From positions 32,447,934-32,511,933 of the forward strand of contig OX621252.1 in assembly GCA_951640165.1 (NCBI GenBank): 64,000 bases of DNA, read 5' to 3'. The stretch comes from Pseudoips prasinana (taxonomy: Eukaryota > Arthropoda > Insecta > Lepidoptera > Nolidae). The notes beneath the pieces were generated by a model that made no database searches, was not told the origin of the DNA, and saw nothing but the letters and a program-made list of their open reading frames with translations. The translations under genes were made by a program, and so were the position numbers. Positions 19,563-29,942 of the stretch are shown here, one piece after another; the stretch's first letter is position 1, and each line of letters starts with the position of its first letter.

Positions 19563-22342
19563 ACGGTGATCTTTTTAAGAATGTAGTGTTTTACGTAGTT
19601 AATAAGAGTTGTTTGCCGTACAATGTTATTATAGGACAGGAGTTTCTCAAACGTATTGTGATGGTGATGAAAGATGGATGCGTGTCATTGCTGGCGAAAG
19701 AGGATGAATGGATGAAGCAGGTTGATGTTAGTGTGTGTGATGTTTCAGGTTATGTGGGAGAATCTCGATACAGGGCACAGATTACCGAGTTAGCTGAAAA
19801 TTACCAACCTAAGAAGATTAAAGAGGCTCCTATTGAGCTTAAAATTGTGCTCAAAGATGACATCCCTGTAGCTCAACGTCCAAGACGACTATCACTACGA
19901 GAACAACAGGTAGTGGAGGAACAAGTGAACGAGTGGCTGACTAACAACATCATTCGCGTAAGTTATTCTGAATATGCTAGTCCATTAGTGCTTGTCAAGA
20001 AGAAGGATGGAAACATAAGGGTATGTGTTGACTATAGGCTTATAAACAAAAAGATGGTGAAAGATGAGTATCCTTTACCAATAATCGAGGATCTTATAGA
20101 CAGATTGCAGAGCGCTAAGATATTTAGTGTGCTTGATTTGAAAAATGGATTTTTTCATATGAAGGTTGCAGAGGAATCTATAAAGTACACATCTTTCGTT
20201 ACACATCATGGACAATTTGAATTTCTACGAGCACCCTTTGGCCTGATGAATTGTCCTAAGAATTTCATGAGATTTGTGTCCATTATCTTCAGAGAGATGA
20301 TAGCAAAAGGTACTATTCTGATATTCATAGACGATATTTTAATTCCAGCCCAAAGTGAGAAGCAGGCTTACGATGGACTGAAGGAGGTACTTGCAGTAGC
20401 TTCTGAATATGGACTTCAGTTTAATTGGAAGAAGGCTCGACTGATGTGTCATGAGGTAGAATATTTGGGACATGTGATTAAGGATGGTGCAGTTCGTCCA
20501 TCAGCCGACAAGATAGATGCGGTGGTAAGGTACCCTGAACCTAAATCGCTCAAACAACTACATAGTTTCATCGGGTTGACTTCATACTTCCGTAAGTACA
20601 TAGAAAACTATGCAGTGATAGCTAAGCCCTTGACGGATTTGTTAAGAAAGGATAATAACTTCATTTTTGGACATGAACAAAGACAGGCTTTCATTACATT
20701 GAAGGATAAGTTGGTAAGTGCTGCCATTTTGAAAATTTATCACCGAAGAATACCTACAGAATTACACACCGATGCTTCGAGTGTGGCATATGCGGCCATA
20801 CTGATGCAGAAACATGAAGATGGTCTTTACCCTGTTTATTACATGAGTAAGCGGACCACTGAGGCTGAAAGTAAGTACACAAGCTATGAGTTAGAAGCGC
20901 TAGCCATCATCCAAGGAGTCAAGAAGTTCAGACACTATTTGTATGGCATTAAATTTAAAATTGTTACTGACTGCCAGGCGTTTCAGTCGACATCAAGAAA
21001 GAAAGACTTGACTACAAGAGTGGCAAGGTGGGTATTACTTTTAGATGAGTATGACTATGTGATTGAACACAGACCAGGAAGTAGAATGAAGCATGTCGAT
21101 GCACTAAGCCGAAATCCCTGTACAGTGGCAGTGGTAAGCACTTTACACGAACAGATAAAGCAAGCTCAGTCCAACGATGATGGATTGCGAGCAATCATGG
21201 AAGTTTTGAAAGAGGGACCATATGATGACTACATCTTGGACAATGATTTGTTATACAAAGGTCTACAAAGATGTTTGGTTATACCAAAGTGTATGGAAAA
21301 TGAGATCTTAAAAATGGTACATAGCAAAGGTCATTTTTCCAAGAAGAAAATGTCAGAATTGATATGTAAAGATTATTTCATACAAAACTTAGATAAAAAG
21401 ATTGAACAGTTCATTTTGAGTTGTGTTCCTTGTTTGTTAGCAACAAGAAAAGCTGGGAAACAAGAGGGATGGTTGAATTCCATTGAAAAAGCAAGTATTC
21501 CAATGCATACTTTACATTGCGACCACATAGGTCCAATGTGTCAAACTAAGAAGATGTACAACTATATACTGACTGTGGTTGATGCATTTACTAAATTTGT
21601 GTGGCTGTTTCCAACAAAAAGTACGACGAGTAAGGAGACAATTGATAAATTGTTGATATTGCAACAAACGTTTGGAAATCCTACACGCTACATAACAGAT
21701 AGAGGTACAGCATTCACAAGTGGAGACTTCAAGGCGTACTGTGATGAAGAGCATATACAACATATTACAATAACTACTGGTTTGCCTCGTGGAAACGGAC
21801 AGGTGGAGAGAGTACATAGAGTTCTAATATCTGTACTGACCAAACTTTGTATTTCAGAACCTGCAGCTTGGTACAAGCATGTGAGCAAAGTCCAGAGAGC
21901 GCTCAACAGTACTCATCAGCGCAGTGTTGGTACTACACCTTTTGAGTTGTTAGTGGGAACTAAAATGAAGAATAAAGAGGACTTGGAACTTTATGAGCTA
22001 ATTTCACAAGAAACACAGAGTTGTTTCATACAAGAAAGGGCTGACCTGAGAAAATCAGCAAAGGAATGCATACTGAAAATTCAGGAGGAAAATCAAAAAG
22101 GATATAACAAAGGAAGGAAAGAAAGTACAAAGTACATAGCAGGTGACCTAGTTGCCATCAAGCGTACACAGTATGGAGGTTGTTTGAAGTTAAAACCTAA
22201 GTATCTTGGTCCATATAAAGTGAAAAAGGTCAAGCCGAAAGATCGGTATGATGTAGAGAAAGTGGACTATAATTCAGAAGGTCCGGGCCGAACGTCTAGT
22301 TCTGCTGACTACATGAAGAAATGGCCAGGTATTGATGATTGA
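19490..22342 (+). CDS. pol: Gypsy Pol (protease end, RT, RNase H, integrase)
   Basis: The frame is -1 relative to gag; the ATG at 19490 is unlikely to be used, since the slip at 19535-19541 joins the two frames. Residues numbered from 19490: protease end VIIGQEFL near 47-54; reverse transcriptase about 130-310, with D216 and the FIDD box at 279-282 (F and I replacing the usual YV); RNase H with D428, E467 and D494; integrase zinc finger H611, H615, C645, C648; catalytic core D678, D737, E773 (35 residues between the last two). The C-terminus has a GPY-like motif (LGPYKVKKV) and no chromodomain seen. All catalytic residues are present and there are no internal stops, so the copy may be active. 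Confidence 0.95.
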   Translation: MCIIEWTWTVRGYSFGKSDFTIKIDGDLFKNVVFYVVNKSCLPYNVIIGQEFLKRIVMVMKDGCVSLLAKEDEWMKQVDVSVCDVSGYVGESRYRAQITELAENYQPKKIKEAPIELKIVLKDDIPVAQRPRRLSLREQQVVEEQVNEWLTNNIIRVSYSEYASPLVLVKKKDGNIRVCVDYRLINKKMVKDEYPLPIIEDLIDRLQSAKIFSVLDLKNGFFHMKVAEESIKYTSFVTHHGQFEFLRAPFGLMNCPKNFMRFVSIIFREMIAKGTILIFIDDILIPAQSEKQAYDGLKEVLAVASEYGLQFNWKKARLMCHEVEYLGHVIKDGAVRPSADKIDAVVRYPEPKSLKQLHSFIGLTSYFRKYIENYAVIAKPLTDLLRKDNNFIFGHEQRQAFITLKDKLVSAAILKIYHRRIPTELHTDASSVAYAAILMQKHEDGLYPVYYMSKRTTEAESKYTSYELEALAIIQGVKKFRHYLYGIKFKIVTDCQAFQSTSRKKDLTTRVARWVLLLDEYDYVIEHRPGSRMKHVDALSRNPCTVAVVSTLHEQIKQAQSNDDGLRAIMEVLKEGPYDDYILDNDLLYKGLQRCLVIPKCMENEILKMVHSKGHFSKKKMSELICKDYFIQNLDKKIEQFILSCVPCLLATRKAGKQEGWLNSIEKASIPMHTLHCDHIGPMCQTKKMYNYILTVVDAFTKFVWLFPTKSTTSKETIDKLLILQQTFGNPTRYITDRGTAFTSGDFKAYCDEEHIQHITITTGLPRGNGQVERVHRVLISVLTKLCISEPAAWYKHVSKVQRALNSTHQRSVGTTPFELLVGTKMKNKEDLELYELISQETQSCFIQERADLRKSAKECILKIQEENQKGYNKGRKESTKYIAGDLVAIKRTQYGGCLKLKPKYLGPYKVKKVKPKDRYDVEKVDYNSEGPGRTSSSADYMKKWPGIDD
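19535..19541 (+). promoter_or_regulatory. Candidate -1 frameshift heptamer GGGAAAA
   Basis: In the gag frame this reads G GGA AAA, an exact X XXY YYZ slippery site. A -1 slip there gives ...PLGK then SDFTIKIDG, which restores a continuous protease. It sits 19 bases before the gag stop. I did not identify a convincing downstream stem or pseudoknot by eye. Confidence 0.65.
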
Positions 22343-22588
22343 CTTTGTTAATTATTATTATTATTTTGCTTATGATGTATGAGAGATGAAGAAAGTATGT
22401 TTTTAGTTGTGTATTTATTGTTTAAGTTTAGAAATCAATTTATATTGTTTATTTTATATAAGAAAAAGATGTCTTCATTATATTATTATGTCATATTTTG
22501 TTCTACTGTATTTATTATGTAAGATGTTAAGTATGTAATATGTATCTTTGAGTCAGACTGAGGGCAGTCTGGTTGCAGGATGGTCGAG

Positions 22589-22815
22589 TGTGGAATGCTA
22601 GATGAAATGGAACGTTAGTGAGTGAGAGAGAAATGTAAGTAATGAGTGAAAGAGAGGAATGAATGTCGAAGAAAGGTGACAGTTGGTTGAAGAGTGTGGC
22701 TACTAAGACGGAACGAAAGGACGACAAGAATAGACTGTAATTATTTCTCTTTGTCTTTGTGGATAACCCGAAATATAATTTTGTGTGGAACTTTACCCAG
22801 TATTTTATTCCTACA
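22589..22815 (+). repeat. 3' LTR of the Gypsy element
   Basis: 227 bp, matching the 5' LTR except at 22798. Flanked on the right by TATA. Confidence 0.97.
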
Positions 22816-23089
22816 TATATACATATTATTATGATATCTTGTTTGATCAGCTTTATTTCACTACATTCTATGATATTTTGTATACTATATTCTCGTGTAG
22901 TGTTTGAAATTTATGGTGTTCATGGACTAGTGTGCATGAGCCACTATGTCGATTATTCCTATAAAAGGAAGATGCCAATTTATAATTCAGAAGTTTTAAC
23001 ATTCTCGAGTCACTTTGTACCATATTGTGTTCCGTCATCATTTAAATAATCAACAAGGTGTGTTGTCAGTAAATCTGATTTACTCATAA

Positions 23090-23745
23090 GCCCGTTTATG
23101 TTTTGATGAAATTTTTTTAGGTCTTTAGATGCGAAAATTACCGTTTAAGTTTATCATAGTACTATTTTTTACATTATTATCCTCATTGTTACGGTTATTG
23201 CTATTGGATTCAGTTTGTATATATTTATTATTTACCATTTCATTAAAAGTTAAATTATTACCTTCCATTTGACATTCAGTTTGTGTACACTTATCATACT
23301 TATCTATACTACTGTTGTAAATGAAAAATGTTGTTTTATAACTTAGATGAAATCTTTTAGTATACTTCTACATATATTCCGCGCTATCCATTTTTATGGG
23401 AGTACAAATTATAATAATTCATATCTATAAAAGTAACGTTATTAAGCTGTTTAGCGGTAAATTTGAGTTTATAATTCAGTTTGTTCTCATTCAAATATTT
23501 ATTCTATGGAATCTCACATAACAAGACATTTGTGTTTCTAGTAAAGTAAAAGCAGTTTTGCATTTTCAATTTGCATTCAATTGGATTATTATCATTTGTT
23601 CCTCCTAATACAACAACATGCTCATCTTTACTTAAATCTAAAATTTCTTTGCTTTCTGTGTTCAGAACATCCTTAATCTTCGCGCCAGACTTCCAGTAGC
23701 ATTATTATTTCTTGTCATACAAATAAATATTATGTAGGTTTATAG
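23090..23745 (-). pseudogene. Decayed LINE ORF1 with SGNH-hydrolase-like domain
   Basis: Minus-strand reading from about 23695 gives SGAKIKDVL, then DEHVVVLGGTND and FTRNTNVLLCEIP-stop-NKYLNENKLN, with a later NLYSHKNG. The GGTND and H-x-N-G blocks are hallmarks of the esterase-like domain in ORF1 of CR1-type LINEs. Several stops make it a relic. A non-deleted counterpart of its later part is at 15486-15827. Confidence 0.6.
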
Positions 23746-23799
23746 TAAGTGGAGCTATGGTGGCAGTATAAGAAGTGTATTCTCTCACTCTACTGCCGC

Positions 23800-24092
23800 A
23801 TGCAAGTAGCTTCGGGAAGACAGCGATATGTTTGTGGCACAGTCACTGTGTCGGACTGGCAGGAGTCGGCAATAGGGGAGGGCAATCCCGAGCCCTCCCA
23901 GGTTACGTGTCCCGACCATCTGGGACATGGCGCCAAAGGGGAGCACCGAAACAGCATACCCGCGTTACCGTGGCTCCTCCCATGAGATGCCAAGATAAGT
24001 CCACGGCAGGTAGGTTTAGTCGGTGCGAGTCCAATATACCCACCAGACAGTTTTTGCGGGTGGCATGCGTACGCATTCCCCTGCCTTAACAA
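23800..24092 (+). mobile_element. GC-rich LINE 3' end with poly(A)
   Basis: A GC-rich patch in an AT-rich background, ending 'cattcccctgccttaac' plus a 9-base A run at 24092-24100. It looks like the 3' UTR of an R1-type LINE. The open frames on both strands here look incidental. Confidence 0.55.
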
Positions 24093-24174
24093 AAAAAAAG
24101 ATTTATAGTAAGTATAAGTGATTTGTTGAATAACGTAAAAAGAAAAGTCGTTGACAAGTGTCTCATATCTGTGC

Positions 24175-24420
24175 TCATCGATTCGCGCTATTGATCAAAC
24201 GCCCAGTCAAATTCTGTAATTGAAGCGGACCAGATTCTACGAGTCTGTTCCACAGACGGCTCTTTTTGTCATCGTGTTCTAGGAATCTATAGACAGACAC
24301 TACTCCCTTGTCTGCTTTGACAGATGTCCTATTTATATTCTTAGAGACAAATATAAACACGATTACCCTCTTCGCACAATTTTAGGCTATTTTAGGTTAT
24401 GCCGCAGACGGGTAAAAGTT
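24175..24420. other. Short unassigned repeat-like stretch
   Basis: Ends 'ttatgccgcagacgggtaaa', resembling the RTE-type terminus at 15445-15460. No gene. Confidence 0.35.
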
Positions 24421-24785
24421 AGTTTATAATAATAATATCCTGTGACATTATTTACACACGGCCATCTGTTCCCTAACTAAGCACACCTTTTACTATGGAA
24501 ACCAGATAACCAGCGCATCAAGCTACCCTAATCTGTCCAATTTACCCAATTAAAAGTGAACCTTATGCTTATGTGATAAAGTTGAATGGATGTGCTGGCG
24601 TCTGTACTACAAATACTACTTTACTTTTGTAAATACATACATATATAGATAATTACACCCAGACTCAGGACAAACAGACATGTTCATGCACACAAATATC
24701 TGTCCTGGGTGGGAATCCAATCCGCGACCTCCGGCGTGAAAAACAAACATTTTGCCACCACGCCAACAGGCCACGCCAACAGAAA
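24420..24785 (-). repeat. Family B SINE (minus) carrying a MITE D insertion
   Basis: Reverse SINE B from about 24440 ('acacggccatctg') to the tRNA-like head near 24770. Bases about 24515-24610 are a partial MITE D ('aatctgtccaattt' to 'gtgctggcgtctgtac') interrupting the SINE tail. Confidence 0.75.
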
Positions 24786-24956
24786 GTTTATGATTCTAAC
24801 ATCAAAAGTATTTTCAATATATTATTATAAAAAAGAGTGTGCTTTACTGAAATAAAACTAAAATATACTAAACGTAACTGGCTATGAGAGAAAGAAATGT
24901 GTGCTGATACCTCTCTTGCTTGCGCCCCTACCTACAATAATATAGACATACATATA

Positions 24957-26641
24957 CCGGGTGTCCCAAAACTCAACGTCAAGCCGAAACGGGGTGACAG
25001 GATTGATCATAACCATCACGAGAAAAATCTGAAAAAAAATCTATCCCATGCAGTTTGAAAATTATGGGCATTTTAAGAAAAACCTAGAAATTTGATCAAA
25101 CTGTACCATTTTTCGGTTATTGTGGTTATTATTTTTTATTTTTGTTCATTTGAACTTTAGAAACGTAATCCTAAATAACATTTCTAGAATCCCAATAAAA
25201 AATAATGACACAATTGCCTTAAGTTCCCGAGAATTGAGACTATTTGTTAAACTACGAATTTAAAATTTTCAAGATTCGTCGACTTTGACAGGCCCTCCTA
25301 TAAAAAAAATGTACTAGAGTGCCTTGGCAAGTAGCATTAAAAGTTGGCGCATTTAATCAGAATTCTAAAATGGTACAATACTTGTTAGTTCCATACAATA
25401 GAAAAGAGTAAAAAAATTAAAACCTCAAGTAACCCGATTTTTGCTATCAGATTTTACTCAGTTAAAATGTTTTTAATTCGCACAAGCTCTAGGTAGGTTC
25501 TTAATTTTAAGGCAAAATGATGAGAGAGATGGATAATGGGTATGTTTGCCATGAGTGGACGTACCACTAGCAGATCTTCGCGACATGTGGTTTCAACAAG
25601 ATGGCTGCCCAGCGCATTTCGCAGTGCAAGTAAGAGATTTCCTTGACCAGGAATATCCGGGAAGGTGGATTGGACGTTCGTGCACTATCTCGTGGCCCGC
25701 CCGTTCACCAGATTTAAATCCCCTGGATTTTTTCTATTGGGGAGTTCTCAAAGAAAAAGTTTACTCAAAGCCCATTGAGAACGTAGCCGACCTGCGTGAA
25801 CGCATTTCTCAAGCAGCTGAGGCGATCAACTCTCGAAGATATGCCCGACTAATAAGTAGATCTTTTTTAAGAAGATGTAGGGCTTGTATTGAGGCTGATG
25901 GTAAACAATTTGAACATTTATTTTAATAAAAAACGTTATTTCTCTATCATCTGACTTTTATTCCAACAAACCTAATTATTTTACTAATTTTACTAACTTT
26001 TTTTCACTTTGGTAAAAGTGGCGTCACTATCTGTCTCGCTCACTCATGGCGAACATACCCATTATCCATCTCTCTCATAATTTTGTCTTAAAATTAAGAA
26101 CCTACCTAGAGCTTGTGTGAATTAAAAACATTTTAACTGAGTAAAATGAGATAGCAAAAATCGGGTTACTTGAGGTTTTAATTGTTTTACTCTTTTCTAT
26201 TGTATGGAACTAACAAGTATTGTACCATTTTAGAATTCTGATTAAATGCGCCAACTTTTAATGCCACTTGCCAAGGCACTCTAGTACATTTTTTTTATAG
26301 GAGGGCCTGTCAAAGTCGACGAATCTTGAAAATTTTAAATTCGTAGTTTAACAAATAGTCTCAATTCTCGGAAACTTGAGGCAATTGTGTCATTATTTTT
26401 TATTGGGATTCTAGAAATGTTATTTAGAATTACGTTTCCAAAGTTCAAATGAACAAAAATAAAAAAGAATAACCACAATAACCGAAAAATGGTACAGTTT
26501 GATCAAATTTCTAGGTTTTTCTTAAAATGCCCATAATTTTTAAACTGCATGGGATAGATTTTTTTTCAGATTTTTCTCGTGATGGTTATGATCAATCCTG
26601 TCACCCCGTTTCGGCTTGACGTTGAGTTTTGGGACACCCTG
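24957..26641. mobile_element. Tc1/mariner-type foldback element, 601-bp arms
   Basis: Arms 24957-25557 and 26041-26641 are near-perfect reverse complements. The ends are gggtgtcccaaaactc next to TA (TATA on both sides). The 483-base centre carries only the C-terminal third of a DD41D transposase. Arms of this length are far beyond the usual tens of bases for mariner ends. The N-terminal coding region appears to have been replaced by inverted copying. Confidence 0.92.
25555..25926 (+). pseudogene. Mariner-like transposase C-terminal fragment
   Basis: 123 codons from a GTG at the inner end of the left arm, with an in-frame TGA just before it; so the true start is lost. MWFQQDGCPAHFA holds the second catalytic Asp (residue 16) and SPDLNPLDFFYWG the third (residue 58), with 41 residues between them. 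The first Asp and the DNA-binding helices are missing. The C-terminus (EADGKQFEHLF) looks complete. It cannot transpose on its own; the arms could serve as substrates for a full-length relative. Confidence 0.88.
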
Positions 26642-26832
26642 TATATATATATATATATTTTTTTTTTTCATGTTTGTGTTTTGTCCGAACTCATAGAACA
26701 AAACTTGTTGCTTATGGTGTGAGCTATCTAATCCTGCGAGATTGTTGGTGTTTTACAAGTAACCCTATAGAAGACCATTTTGGAAGCATTCCCGATTGAT
26801 TAAGAATTGTCAAACAATCTTACAGTGGTATT

Positions 26833-27283
26833 TTCGCCGGACCGTCTCAACTGGGTCGTGTTGAAACCGGTAGTAGATGAACCCACTGAGTTTGTTTCGC
26901 TGGGTCTTCTCAGTTGGGGCGCATTGGATCCGGTGGTAGCATTAAAGCGCGACCGTCGTTATTAACACAAGGTCCGTCATAATAATAATACCTTTAATAT
27001 AGACAGAACCATTGACAATATGTAGTAAAAAATATTAGACTTAAACTAGATAATTAAACCTAATCTCTTGACAATAACTTGATACGAGCTAGCTAAATAT
27101 CATTTCTGTAATAAAATAAATTTTATAAATGTTTTCATACAATATGTACCTAAATATCTATGTTACTAGAAATAATATCTAATGTATACAACTATATTAC
27201 CACAAACATGTTCTGACTATTTACAAGCGCTTTTTTAAAGTCTACGTGAATAAAAACCTTTTTTATTTATTTATTTTATTTAT
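26833..27283 (+). mobile_element. 5'-truncated LINE, 3' UTR only
   Basis: Matches 16195-16612 closely ('cgccggaccgtctcaactgg' through 'gtctacgtgaataaaaacc'). It starts abruptly at about 26834 and ends in ATTT repeats. Confidence 0.85.
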
Positions 27284-27284
27284 T

Positions 27285-27370
27285 TATTGATATACAGACG
27301 CCAGAACATCAAGCCACCTCAATCTGTCAAATTTCCCCAATTGAAAGTGAACCTTATGCTTATGTGATTA
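27285..27370. mobile_element. Partial MITE D
   Basis: 'atacagacgccagaacatca' and 'aatctgtcaaatttcc', then the central 'cttatgcttatgtgat'. The second inverted end is absent. Confidence 0.7.
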
Positions 27371-27389
27371 AGTAGAGAAACTAAAAAAA

Positions 27390-27670
27390 ACTTGTGTGTA
27401 CTTATGTACACGCGTTAGAAGTTATACTTCATAATATACAACTTGAACATAGTTATCAATTTTCATACCACCTAGAACTAACATCATATGCTGTTCACTC
27501 TCATACATTTTCATACCACCTAGAACTAACATCATGGTGTTCACTCTCATACATTTTCATACCACCTAGAACTAACTTCATGCTGTTATTTTTACGATGC
27601 GCGCGCATCGTAAAAATTCACTCTCATACCACCTAGAACTAACTTCATGCTGTTATTTTTACGATGCGCG
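27390..27670. repeat. Start of the palindromic satellite, short and long units
   Basis: Begins with an end of the MITE also seen at 62450-62745 ('gtacacgcgttagaagttat'), then units spaced 48, 46 and 65 bases ('accacctagaactaac'). Only the last carries the GC palindrome. It ends at the solo LTR insertion. Confidence 0.85.
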
Positions 27671-28332
27671 TGTTAGGTAATAGTTAATAAATGTGTAGAT
27701 AAGTATAGATATAGTCAGATATACCAAGCTCTAAAATATAAATTGTTATAAATAAGATTACTTTATATCGTTAACCAACAACAAAGCATCATACTTTATG
27801 TATTATGGAGGTTATAAATATAATGAAAAGTCAGGTAATCTATTATAAGGTATATTTATTTATCATATAGGGAAACAATCATTTAAATACAAGAAATACA
27901 AGCTGAACATATTATTTAATAAAACAAACCATGTTGAGACATAAACATAATACAAAGTTTACTTAGCTTTGAATCACTCTGTCTGTTCAGTACGGCAGTT
28001 CCAATAGAATCGACATAAATAGTATAACTGTTAATTTAAATTTGTTCAAATGGAATCGTCCCTCCAACCACCGAGAGCTCCGCTCCGGTCAACGTTTCGA
28101 ACAAGAATGATGCTCAAACCGATCGGGACACACCTTTTATAATAGACGACAAACAGATGTGAAACATGTTTTGCGACAAACAAGTATGACGTACACCCGC
28201 CCGTCACCAGGCTAAATGTTAGGCTACCGCTGTTTTATTAATACCGTATTTAATTATAAATCTACTATTATTGTATCTACTAACTTGTAATATATATAGT
28301 TATATACTTATTATATCGATTCTAAGCTAACA
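27671..28332 (-). mobile_element. Solo LTR inserted in the satellite
   Basis: 662 bp with ends TGTTAG...CTAACA, flanked by a CGCG duplication at 27667-27670 and 28333-28336. Removing it with one CGCG restores the satellite palindrome exactly. On the minus strand, TATAAAAGG lies about 30 bases before an Inr-like 'catcattct', which suggests the transcription sense. No internal domain remains; the family is not assigned. Confidence 0.8.
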
Positions 28333-28709
28333 CGCGCGCATCGTAAAAATTCACTCTCATACCACCTAGAACTAACTTCATGCTGTTATTTTTACGATGC
28401 GCGCGCATCGTAAAAATTCACTCTCATACCACCTAGAACTAACTTCATGCTGTTATTTTTACGATGCGCGCGCATCGTAAAAATTCACTGTCATACCACC
28501 TAGAACTAACTTCATGCTGTTATTTTTACGATGCGCGCGCATCGTAAAAATTCACTGTCATACCACCTAGAACTAACTTCATGCTGTTATTTTTACGATG
28601 CGCGCGCATCGTAAAAATTCACTCTCATACCACCTAGAACTAACTTCATGCTGTTATTTTTACGATGCGCGCGCATCGTAAAAATTCACTCTCATACCAA
28701 CTAGAACTA
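28333..28709. repeat. 67-bp tandem satellite with palindromic junctions
   Basis: Copies start at 67-base steps (shared 'tcgtaaaa' at 28341, 28408, 28475, 28542, 28609, 28676), almost identical. Every junction contains the 30-base perfect palindrome centred on 'atgcgcgcgcat'. Confidence 0.95.
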
Positions 28710-28954
28710 TTATAATAAAGATTATAAAGAGGAAAGATTTGATTGTTTTTTTTGTTTGGTGGATTGAACTACAATAAAATAAATAAAATTTGAAATATAT
28801 ATCCTCACTCTACACAAAAGAGCAAGTCATTGGTATCAAACGCCCTACAGGGTCAATCCTATGAGTTTACTGAAGGTCTGATTGTTAGTGACCTATAACT
28901 ACTTACTTATATTCTATAATATATATACCTATACATATACCAATACACACACAC

Positions 28955-28985
28955 ATACACTGACACACACACACACACACACACC
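28955..28985. repeat. CA microsatellite
   Basis: Run of (CA)n with minor interruptions. Confidence 0.9.
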
Positions 28986-29004
28986 CACATTTTTACCATG
29001 CATG

Positions 29005-29277
29005 CTTTAATTACTTCTGTTTTACCTTAATTCTAGTTTTAGTTGTTAGTGTTAAGCCTTTTTTTTATGTTAAACTATTTTTTTTCCTATAATTGTATGT
29101 GCTCTTTAAATTGTAAGAGGAGGGGGCGTTGGTGTCTGTCACACAGTGTATACTAGCACGGACACCGCCGTTTACTCTATCTTCACATTAGTTTCCTACA
29201 AAAATTGTACTTTTAACTATAAGATAGATATTATGTACAAAATCCTTATTTATTGAATAAAGATTATTATTATTATT
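29005..29277 (+). mobile_element. LINE 3' UTR
   Basis: 'gggcgttggtgtctgtcaca' and 'cggacaccgccgtttactc', then 'ttgaataaag' and an ATT repeat tail (29264-29276), typical of CR1/jockey ends. No coding part remains. Confidence 0.6.
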
Positions 29278-29940
29278 GAAGAGGTTCATAAAATACTTGA
29301 CCGATTTGTAAAATTCTTTCACTGTTGGGAAGCTACACTATCTCCGGTGAACATAGACTATATTAAATACTAAAACTCCAATAATGTAACCCAAGGTGTG
29401 AATAATAAACAAAAAGCTTTCTTTCATCGCGTGCCCTGCGAAAACTATTGATTATAGAACAAAATAATGTACTACGTCTTTGCAGAACATATAATTATCT
29501 ACAAAAAATATCTCGACAGCATTGGTATTATAGTTATGTCACAATAAGTGAATTTTAATTTAAAAAAATATATATAAATGAGAAAGTATGTATGGGAGTG
29601 TATGTGAAAAAAATTATAACTTTTGAAATGTCTATTTAATACCTGTGCGAAACCGGGGCGAGCTGCTAGTGTATATATACTTCCCTACCTAGTACCCTCG
29701 TGGTGGCATACATATCGCAGTATTTACTAAATAGATGAAAGGTGGAAATCAAACCGTGCGTACTGTGGTTTTATTCCCTTTGAACTCGATGCACGTTGAA
29801 GCGTGAGCCCGATGTGATTCTGATAGAAAGGCTGAGGTAACGTGGTTAGTTACTTGCATTCACCGTATAGCTACTGCTGAAGTACCTTGATTGGTATGGA
29901 AATAAAATTAAACGGTGTATATATTTATGATATTCTATGT
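29278..29940. other. No gene seen
   Basis: AT-rich sequence with no coding frame or clear repeat match in the window. Confidence 0.35.
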
Positions 29941-29942
29941 AC

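Larger units (their letters stand above)
17814..22815 (+). mobile_element. Young full-length Ty3/Gypsy LTR retrotransposon
   Basis: Two 227-bp LTRs (TG...CA) differ at a single base. TATA is duplicated at 17810-17813 and 22816-22819. Order: LTR, tRNA-Pro-type primer site, gag with two zinc knuckles and the start of a protease, a -1 frameshift, then the rest of protease, reverse transcriptase, RNase H and integrase, LTR. No env-like frame. It lies antisense inside the last intron of the sidestep-like gene. No polypurine tract is obvious before the 3' LTR. Confidence 0.97.

Noticed and set aside
22343..22588. Envelope gene in the Gypsy element
   Set aside because: Only about 246 bases lie between pol and the 3' LTR, with no open frame of size.
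28333..28709. CRISPR-like array
   Set aside because: Units are contiguous 67-bp tandem copies without unique spacers, in an animal genome.
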